Below the pieces are notes generated by a model. It was not told the DNA's origin. It did no database searches and saw nothing but the letters and a program-made list of their open reading frames with translations. DNA of 64,000 nt from a gamma proteobacterium symbiont of Stewartia floridana (GTDB lineage: Bacteria; Pseudomonadota; Gammaproteobacteria; Chromatiales; Chromatiaceae), in the NCBI GenBank assembly GCA_003676145.1, contig NAUB01000035.1:1-64000 (forward strand). The letters are read 5' to 3'. The position numbers and the translations under genes were made by a program. Positions 57,370-64,000 of the stretch are shown piece by piece. How positions within the stretch are numbered: position 1 is the stretch's first letter; each line of letters begins with the position of its first letter.

Positions 57370-60300
57370 GTGCCTGATGTAGTGAACAAAAAGCCCTCCC
57401 AATCTCGAGCTGCTACGGCTACAGAGATCGAAAGCAGTAATTTTTTTGATCTCTCAATTGATCTGCTCGCTGTAGCAAATACCGAAGGAAAATTTGTAAA
57501 AGTCAATCATGCCTGGAAGGAGATGCTGGGTTGGGAGCCTGAGGATCTTCTTAGTGATACCTTTCTGAGTTTTGTCCATCCTGACGACATCGAAGCCACA
57601 GTTAATCAGATTCAAAGCCAAAAAAAGAGCGGCACAACAGTGCAGCAGTTTGTTAACCGCTATCGCTGCAAAGATGGTTCATACCGCTGGCTTGAATGGA
57701 CTGCTTCTGCTGAGATCGATGGATTCATTTACGCCATTGCGCGCGATAAAACGGATCAGAAGCGGATCGAACAGGAGAGAGACCGCTTTTTTGACATCTC
57801 AATTGATCTACTGGTAATTGCCAATACCGATGGAACTTTCAGAAAGGTCAATGAAAGGTGGACAGAAGTTCTTGGTTGGGAACAGTCTGAATTGGTTAAC
57901 CGTCCTTTTTTCGATTTTGTGCATCCCGATGATATCGAGCCCACTCTGGTCGAACTCGAGCGTGAAAAAAGGGGCGAACAGGTTACCAAATTCGTAAACC
58001 GATATCGATGCAAAGACAACTCATATCTCTATCTGGAGTGGACAACACAACCCGAACCTGATGGTACGATTTATGCTGTTGCTCGTGACATCACTCAGCG
58101 GAAATTGGCAGAACAGGCCATCATGCAGAGTGTTGAACGCTATCAGTCTGTCATTGAAACGGCCAACGATGGTTTTTGGGTGATCGATATCCATGGAAAT
58201 ATTCTCGAAGTCAATGACTCCTATTGCCGACTGTCAGGATACACACGGGAAGAGCTGCTGCAGATGCATATTTCCGAAATAGATGCCAACGAAACACGAG
58301 AAGATACACTCACGCATATTAAGGAGATCGTCAATAAAAAGAATATTCTGTTTGAAACGAGACATCGCCATAAAAATGGAACACTCTGGGACGCTGAAAT
58401 CTCAACGAGCTATTCAGATATAGAAGGTGGACGTTTTTTCGTATTCATACGTGATATCAGGGAACGCAAATTCAACGAACAAATTGCCAACCTACGTGAC
58501 GGGTTATCAAAAATCGTTTACCAGGGAGAGATGGATAACATCATGCGTGTTGCGCTTGATATCGCTGAAAGCATTACCCAAAGCCAAATTGGTTTTTATC
58601 ACTTCGTAGAAAAAGATCAGAAAACCCTGTCACTTCAAGTCTGGTCAAGCAATACACTTAAAAACATGTGTCATTCAGAAGGGGAAGAGATGCACTATCC
58701 AATCGATCAGGCAGGTGTCTGGGTCGATTGCATACACCAGGGAAAACCCATAATTCATAATGATTACGAGGCGCTCGATCATAAAAAGGGCATGCCGGAA
58801 GGCCATCCGGAACTGGTAAGAGAGATCACTGTACCCATTTTCAGAGATGGCCTGATCGTAGCCGTAGCCGGGCTTGGCAATAAGCAGATTGAATACAGCA
58901 ATTGGGACCTGAACGTCCTGGAACGAATCGCAGACGTTGCTTATGAATTTATTGAGCGTAAGCAATCAGAAATGCAGATCGAGCACATGGCTTATTACGA
59001 TGCCCTAACCGGGCTTCCCAATCGTACACTTCTTTCAGACAGGATGGCCCAGGCAATGAGCCAATGTTCGCATACTGGGCGTGTACTGGCAGTCTGTTAT
59101 CTGGATTTGGACGGATTCAAGACGGTTAACGATGAGCATGGACACGACGTAGGCGATGAATTACTGATCAGCCTGGCAAAACGCATGATGAACATACTGC
59201 GCGAAGGAGACACACTTGCACGTCTTGGTGGCGATGAGTTTGTAATACTGCTCAACAATCTAAGGGAAGGCAAGGAAAGTGAATCCTTTCTTAGTCGTGC
59301 CATAGAGCGAATAGAGAAGCCTTTCGTGGTCAAAGGGTACCGACTAGCGATATCTGCGAGTATTGGAGTAACCATATTTCCTGAAGACGATTCAACTGCC
59401 GACACGCTTCTTCGACATGCTGACCAGGCAATGTACAAAGCAAAAGCCGATCCCGATATCGACTATCACATGTATGATTTAATCGAGGAGCAGGAGATAC
59501 GCAGTAAACGCCAAATGCTTGATCAGTTCAAACGGGCATTGGAAGAAGATGAGCTTGTCTTACACTACCAACCCCGCATCGATCTGTTTAGCGGTGAAGT
59601 TGTCAGTCTTGAAGCACTCATTCGCTGGCAACACCCGGACAGGGGTTTACTGATGCCAGCACAGTTTTTACCTAACATCGAAGGCACCCCTGAAGAAGTG
59701 CAAATGGACGAATGGGTTGTCAAACAGGCGCTGGAACAACTCAATCAACGGCTGGATCATGACACAGCAATACCGCTGAGTATCAATATAAGCCCGCATC
59801 ATATTCAGCAGGGTAACTTCTCTGAGTATCTTACCGATCAACTAACCCACTACCCTGATGGTATTGCACAGAATCTCGAGCTGGAAGTATTGGAAACAGC
59901 AGCCATTCACGACATTGAACATGTCGCGAAGATGATGAACTCCTGTTCAAAGCTAGGCGTCTCTTTTTCACTGGATGACTTTGGCACAGGCTACTCATCA
60001 CTAACGCACTTCCATCGTTTACCGATAAATGTGTTGAAAATTGATCAGAACTTTGTGCGCTCCATGATTGATGACGTCAATAATCTCGACATTGTCAAAG
60101 GGGTTGTGCAACTCTCCAAGGCCTTACAACGACCCGTCGTAGCAGAAGGCGTTGAGAACATCGAACTCGGCATGATACTGCTCTATCTGGGATGCCAATA
60201 CGCGCAAGGCTACGGAATAGCGCGCCCTATGCCGATTGAAGCATTTGACGACTGGCTGATAGATTGGAAGAGAGAGAGGCTATGGCATCGCTTGCATGAT

Positions 60301-60657
60301 CAGGAAGAACTCAATAGCGATGATATCGAACTGAAGATCGCTGTATACAGCCACCGTCGATGGCTTGAATCGGTTGTACATTACATCGAAACAAATGGCA
60401 AAGCCGAACCTCCGTCTCTTGATAGTGGTCAAAGTACGTTTTCCCATTGGTACTATGGCATGGGAGTGGCTCGATATGGAAACAGACCGGCTTATGCCTT
60501 TCTCCTGCCCAAGCATCTTCATACCCATGAAGTCGCCGCGTCGTTGATAAAACTGGTTGATAAAGGGGAGCAGAAAGAGGCAAAGGAACTGCTTGGCAGT
60601 TTAGCGACTGCTAGTGATTCTTTACTTGATATTCTCACCAAGCTCTCTACGCAGTGA
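57370..60657 (+). CDS. PAS-GAF-GGDEF-EAL protein with C-terminal CZB-like domain
   Basis: The 1095-residue cytoplasmic protein has three PAS domains (~20-375; the first two are near-duplicates sharing FFDxSIDLLxxANT), a GAF domain (~375-530), GGDEF (~535-700) and EAL (~715-970). GGDEF is intact with REGD before it, and EAL has EALIRW, DDFGTGYSSL and AEGVE. The last ~105 residues resemble the zinc-binding CZB domain: His995, HxxxH at 1049/1053, and HWYYG in place of KWLYG. The usual Cys is Ser1022. The start is GTG. It is expressed alone. Confidence 0.88.
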   Translation: MPDVVNKKPSQSRAATATEIESSNFFDLSIDLLAVANTEGKFVKVNHAWKEMLGWEPEDLLSDTFLSFVHPDDIEATVNQIQSQKKSGTTVQQFVNRYRCKDGSYRWLEWTASAEIDGFIYAIARDKTDQKRIEQERDRFFDISIDLLVIANTDGTFRKVNERWTEVLGWEQSELVNRPFFDFVHPDDIEPTLVELEREKRGEQVTKFVNRYRCKDNSYLYLEWTTQPEPDGTIYAVARDITQRKLAEQAIMQSVERYQSVIETANDGFWVIDIHGNILEVNDSYCRLSGYTREELLQMHISEIDANETREDTLTHIKEIVNKKNILFETRHRHKNGTLWDAEISTSYSDIEGGRFFVFIRDIRERKFNEQIANLRDGLSKIVYQGEMDNIMRVALDIAESITQSQIGFYHFVEKDQKTLSLQVWSSNTLKNMCHSEGEEMHYPIDQAGVWVDCIHQGKPIIHNDYEALDHKKGMPEGHPELVREITVPIFRDGLIVAVAGLGNKQIEYSNWDLNVLERIADVAYEFIERKQSEMQIEHMAYYDALTGLPNRTLLSDRMAQAMSQCSHTGRVLAVCYLDLDGFKTVNDEHGHDVGDELLISLAKRMMNILREGDTLARLGGDEFVILLNNLREGKESESFLSRAIERIEKPFVVKGYRLAISASIGVTIFPEDDSTADTLLRHADQAMYKAKADPDIDYHMYDLIEEQEIRSKRQMLDQFKRALEEDELVLHYQPRIDLFSGEVVSLEALIRWQHPDRGLLMPAQFLPNIEGTPEEVQMDEWVVKQALEQLNQRLDHDTAIPLSINISPHHIQQGNFSEYLTDQLTHYPDGIAQNLELEVLETAAIHDIEHVAKMMNSCSKLGVSFSLDDFGTGYSSLTHFHRLPINVLKIDQNFVRSMIDDVNNLDIVKGVVQLSKALQRPVVAEGVENIELGMILLYLGCQYAQGYGIARPMPIEAFDDWLIDWKRERLWHRLHDQEELNSDDIELKIAVYSHRRWLESVVHYIETNGKAEPPSLDSGQSTFSHWYYGMGVARYGNRPAYAFLLPKHLHTHEVAASLIKLVDKGEQKEAKELLGSLATASDSLLDILTKLSTQ

Positions 60658-60905
60658 ACAATATGGCTTTCGGTATAAACAAAGTCTGAATCGAAGATAC
60701 AATATGCCGAAAATAGAGTTATTGGCACCACACTGTTAAAGAAACCCATTCCCACAATCAGCGCTCACCTGACCCCAACCCATAACCAAGCAGTAAGCAA
60801 GTCACTTGACCGATTATCTTACTCTCAATAAAATGACCACTATAGCTTATTAACATTGTCGACTGGCCAGTCGTCCACCTCAAAAATCTTACCCAGAGTA
60901 ACAAC

Positions 60906-61910
60906 ATGGCAGACAACCGTTGTGAGAATTTAACTTGGGTCTTTTCACTTCCGTACATTAAACCCTTCTCAACTGCCACATACAGTAAAACAATCACATA
61001 TAGAGTCACTATTCTGTCTCTGCTCATCGTCTTTGGTTTAAGCCTGCTGCTTTCAGGTTGCTCAGCACCACCAGCTCTCAGTACCAAACGCGCTTCTGAA
61101 CTACGTGAAGCTTTCGTCGGCCGGGAGTTTGTGTTTCGTACAGACTGGTATGAAAAGTTCACTATTCATAAAGGAAAATATGGCCATGAGGCAATTTTAG
61201 GAACACCGGAGGGTAAAGAACCTTCCCTGGTTCAACGAAAGCGGGCCGAAAGCCCAGGAGAACTGCAAGCTTCTGCCGGTACACTTGCGCATATTTCTGA
61301 CGTACATTCATCGCAAAACTGGCTACTGAAAGTCTACTTCTCGACAGAGAAGGGTCAGCCGGGAGAGATTAGTATCTGGCGATTCGATAAAGGCATCCGC
61401 GACGATATCGTAACGGTAGCATGGCTGGAAGATCAGTTGTCACAATCCACCATCGAATTTCTCGATAAAGCCGATGTGGAGATCGATCAGATAGGGAATT
61501 CACTACCACCCCCCCCGCCGCAACCAACATTGACTGCCGCACCCAAGCGTGCACACACAAACACACCAAAGGTGGCATCCGGTCCCGTGATAAAAGACCT
61601 GGAGGCGACTGCTTTACCCTCATCGGTAAGACATGGCGAAACCTTGAAATTGATACTCAACTATTCACTGGTGAGTGGTATTGAAGGTTCAGTGGAAGTT
61701 ACCGAGAGTCGTAATTTGCTTTTCAATGGCAAGACACTGCCCGGTTATCCCAAGCAGAAAGCTGAGCATAAACGCAGTGGATCGCAAACCTCTATTTTTC
61801 GCCAGAAAATCCCGTTAAAGGCGAACCCTGGCACTTATACCTATAAGGGTGAGGTCTGCATAGAGACCGGATGCATAAGCCGGCTGACAAGATTTACCAT
61901 CAGGCAGTGA
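60906..61910 (+). CDS. Uncharacterised lipoprotein with proline-rich linker
   Basis: The 334-residue product has a lipobox LSGC at ~49-52 after an unusually long N-terminal region; no later start codon is available in frame. The mature protein has an N-terminal β-rich part (~60-185), a proline stretch at ~200-207, and a C-terminal Ig-like part (~230-334) with two cysteines in EVCIETGCISR. I do not recognise a family. It stands alone. Confidence 0.72.
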   Translation: MADNRCENLTWVFSLPYIKPFSTATYSKTITYRVTILSLLIVFGLSLLLSGCSAPPALSTKRASELREAFVGREFVFRTDWYEKFTIHKGKYGHEAILGTPEGKEPSLVQRKRAESPGELQASAGTLAHISDVHSSQNWLLKVYFSTEKGQPGEISIWRFDKGIRDDIVTVAWLEDQLSQSTIEFLDKADVEIDQIGNSLPPPPPQPTLTAAPKRAHTNTPKVASGPVIKDLEATALPSSVRHGETLKLILNYSLVSGIEGSVEVTESRNLLFNGKTLPGYPKQKAEHKRSGSQTSIFRQKIPLKANPGTYTYKGEVCIETGCISRLTRFTIRQ

Positions 61911-62357
61911 AGATTAAGACCCTCAGAACTTGATGCTGCTTACAATACAAGTTTCATAATTATCACCATTCCGGTACAAGCCGAATGAAAGGGAGTTAAC
62001 TGACTCTGCCCCCTCTGACACTCTTCTTGAAGATCAGTTAAGTCGCTATTTGGTAGTATTCAAGTAGCGATTTAAACATTGCTTCAACGTTCCATTGATA
62101 ATCGTGCGACAGCGCTTTGTTGCTCTATGCATTCCAGCGATACAAAATCACCTCTTGGTGATGGTTGGTTTAGGATGATCAGGTGAGTTTTTTCCACTGC
62201 ATTTAGATTCTGCTCACCCTCAGGTTAACTGAGCCTAAATTAGCGATGCACCATTTAAGAATTGAACTGGCTTGAGGGGAGGTGCTATTTGTATCGTCCT
62301 TGGCCACTTAAAAGTATGAATAGCATACTGACTATAAAAGCAAATATGTCGATTAGT
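61911..62357. other. Intergenic region
   Basis: No gene is supported. A short hairpin ATCACC-TCTT-GGTGAT lies at 62147-62162 and an inverted TCGCTA/TAGCGA pair near 62043-62080. Neither has an assigned role. Confidence 0.4.
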
Positions 62358-62598
62358 TAAAGACTATTGCTCTCCGCCCCTATTTATTAACAAACCTTAA
62401 GAAAATGCCATACGCGTCAGTCTGCATTGCTTCTTTTATTAGAGTATATTTTGCTAATGATGTTTTTAAGGTTTGATAAGTAAAGACTATTTCACTCCGA
62501 CCCTGTTTATTAACAAATCTTAAGAAAACACCGCTCGAGTCAATCTGTGATTGTTTCTTATATTTAGAATGTATGTTTGCAGTTGATGTTTTTTCAGG
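62358..62598. repeat. Diverged tandem duplication, period ~123 bp
   Basis: 62358-62480 and 62481-62598 share TAAAGACTAT at the start, then TTTATTAACAAA, TCTTAAGAAAA and similar stretches through to the end. They are in direct tandem. The copies differ at many scattered positions, so the duplication is not recent. It lies 130 bp upstream of the cytochrome c gene. Confidence 0.75.
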
Positions 62599-62730
62599 CT
62601 CGGTCTCGTTTTTATCAATGAAATGCTACTATTATTGAACACGGCAGGATGCTCGCTTGCAGCATTGGAATGGTAGTTAAAGGATCCAATCGATATCAAA
62701 ATAATCAAGTTTATAAGAGAGAGGATTTAT

Positions 62731-63342
62731 ATGAATAACAAGAAATGCACTGCCATATTTGGCTTACTTTTTTCCATTAATCTGGCGTTCTCCGGTTCCG
62801 TACTCGCAACCAGCTTATCCGACATGGCAAAGGAGTGTGATGAGTGTCATGGAAGCAACGGCAACAGCACAGATGACAAGGTTCCTTCTATCGCCGGTTT
62901 TTCCGAATCTTCATTGGTGGATATGATGGAACAGTATAAAGCGGGAGATCGACCCGCAGACAAGTACAAACCCAGCGGTGGTGAGGAAACCGACATGCAA
63001 GTGGTTGCCAAGGAGATGAGTGACGATGATATCAGTGCGATATCCGCCCACTACGCCAAGCAGACCTTCAAACCCATCAAACAGGATTTCGATGCCGCGG
63101 CCGCAAAACGGGGTGCAGAAGTGCACGACAAGCTATGCGAAAAATGTCACTCGGAAGGCGGCGCCAATGCCGATGATGACGCGGCAATCCTAGCAGGTCA
63201 GTGGCGCGGTTATCTGGAAAGACAGTTCGTGTTGATCACCTCGGGCGAACGTGAAACGACAAAAAAGATGAAGAAGAAAATGAAGAAGGTCAAAGACGAA
63301 GATATACAACCGCTGATCGAGTTTTACATCAGTAAACAATGA
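62731..63342 (+). CDS. Periplasmic dihaem cytochrome c (c4/FccA-like)
   Basis: The 203-residue product has a signal peptide ending near LAT and two c-type haem sites: CDECH in the N-terminal half and CEKCH in the C-terminal half. Each half has a distal Met candidate. The order of SIAGFSESSLVDMMEQYKAG and LAGQWRGYLERQF matches class-I dihaem cytochromes such as c4 and the FccA subunit of sulfide dehydrogenase. A lysine-rich segment (KKMKKKMKK) near the end is unusual. AGAGAGG precedes the ATG. No flavoprotein partner is seen in the window. Confidence 0.9.
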   Translation: MNNKKCTAIFGLLFSINLAFSGSVLATSLSDMAKECDECHGSNGNSTDDKVPSIAGFSESSLVDMMEQYKAGDRPADKYKPSGGEETDMQVVAKEMSDDDISAISAHYAKQTFKPIKQDFDAAAAKRGAEVHDKLCEKCHSEGGANADDDAAILAGQWRGYLERQFVLITSGERETTKKMKKKMKKVKDEDIQPLIEFYISKQ

Positions 63343-63871
63343 ACTGACAATCCACGGCGGCTGTCATCTTGTATTGGCCGGAGATGCACGGCCGCCTAGT
63401 CTGTCAACACTGCTTTCCATTACGACGTGCGAGCCGGTTGGCTGCATGCGCCCATCCGGCAGGATTTGACTGCAATGGTGCATACGATCAGACATCACAG
63501 CCCTGAACTGGGGTTAGTGTTGCTCAATGCTTTGATAGAGATCCGTCTGTTCCAGTTGATGACGCTGATATGATGGGACGTGCGGCGACCGGTCTTTGTT
63601 CGCGACCTGAGGCATATCGCTCACCTTATATCTCCGACATGCAAAACTCCACTTTGTTTGCCTGCGCTATACAGGTTCGGATCTTCTCCTCGCCTTCTCC
63701 ATCTTTCGGATCAACGATGGGGATTCCTCCACTGAAATTGACTCATCATTCAGAAACCATATTGCATACCATCAGCCATTGGGTTGCCGGTTATTTTGGT
63801 GCGCGCAGGCATACTTGAGCGTGATGAGGTAAAGAGCTATCTGATCGCGAGGCGATATAACGTCCTTATGA
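63343..63871. other. Region without a supported gene, probably decayed
   Basis: Open frames here are short and have no recognisable protein features. It leads into a transposase-like fragment, so it may be a degraded mobile element. I see no terminal repeats. Confidence 0.4.
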
Positions 63872-64000
63872 CATCACCTGGCGATAATCCAGGCGCAATG
63901 CATCAAACGTGTGTTAAGTGCTGGCGGGTCTATCTGCACTCAGTGTGGAGGTGATTCCAAACTGATTGCCGGAATCGATGATCAGGCGGTTATCGACAAG
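63872..64000 (+). pseudogene. C-terminal fragment resembling an IS91-type (Y2) transposase
   Basis: The frame encodes AQCIKRVLSAGGSICTQCGG followed by DSKLIAGIDDQAVIDK up to the window edge. This matches the end of IS91-like transposases, which read LKRVF...CxxCGG...IIAxIEDPxVIxKIL. The frame is closed upstream by a stop at 63869-63871, so the N-terminal catalytic part is missing here. The element continues, or ends, beyond the window. Confidence 0.55.

Noticed and set aside
60758..61162. 134-residue minus-strand frame
   Set aside because: It overlaps the start of the lipoprotein gene at 60906 and shows no signal, domain or ribosome site.
63570..63818. 82-residue plus-strand frame
   Set aside because: There is no domain, no ribosome site and no coherent composition. 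The stretch lies in decayed sequence beside a transposase remnant.
1..64000. CRISPR arrays, tRNA and rRNA genes
   Set aside because: No regularly spaced repeats, cloverleaf tRNA patterns or rRNA-like stretches were recognised. A dedicated tRNA scan was not possible.

Overview
The window looks like a chromosomal segment of a gammaproteobacterium, probably an environmental or symbiotic sulfur-oxidising type. That lineage is inferred from gene content: FabV enoyl reductase, MaeB malic enzyme, an FccA/c4-like dihaem cytochrome, NikR with HupE, and very many cyclic-di-GMP proteins. No rRNA, tRNA or CRISPR array was seen, so the taxon is not fixed.

Layout. 1-206 is a palindromic interspersed repeat. 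216-7563 is a tightly coupled Mrp-type cation/proton antiporter operon (E, F, G, DUF4040/MbhE, B, C, D, two further D-like subunits and a small membrane protein) without a full-length MrpA. fabV (minus) and a haem-binding GGDEF-EAL protein (minus) follow. 11442-13457 is a bufferin-type copper RiPP cluster (precursor, MNIO enzyme, partner). 13920-20351 is a mixed region: a HIT protein, an unknown protein, an epimerase/peroxiredoxin pair, a periplasmic gene broken by an amber codon, a 268-bp inverted-repeat element, TetR and GNAT. maeB follows at 20516-22810.

23266-29037 is a signalling island: REC-PAS-PAS-GGDEF-EAL, a CheY-like regulator, a histidine kinase and a PhnD-like lipoprotein. It is bracketed by two direct copies of a ~200-bp repeat. 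An Aer-like chemoreceptor comes next. 31402-35004 is a nickel module: DUF4198 protein, outer-membrane barrel, HupE and a HupE-like protein, divergent from nikR, with a clear NikR operator between them. 35112-38177 is an ergothioneine cluster (egtD, egtB, DUF5996) in which egtB carries an in-frame amber codon. 38374-43292 is the most unusual metabolic block: a CPA-type antiporter, a Rieske-TPP enzyme fusion and a Rieske-glutamate-synthase-like FMN enzyme fusion, with a divergent AraC regulator at 43515.

45047-60657 is a second signalling region: GAF protein, NMT1-like lipoprotein, hybrid kinase and REC-PAS-HD-GYP in one operon; then a binding protein fused to PAS-GGDEF-EAL; two envelope proteins; and a PAS-GAF-GGDEF-EAL protein ending in a CZB-like domain. 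The last part holds an unknown lipoprotein, a diverged tandem repeat, a dihaem cytochrome c and, at the right edge, a fragment resembling the C-terminus of an IS91-type transposase.

The genes share two themes. One is periplasmic ligand-binding proteins wired into two-component and c-di-GMP signalling instead of transport. The other is metal and redox handling: copper bufferin, nickel uptake, ergothioneine, and Rieske and haem proteins. The best candidates for something undescribed are the double Rieske-fusion cluster and the repeat-bracketed signalling island.
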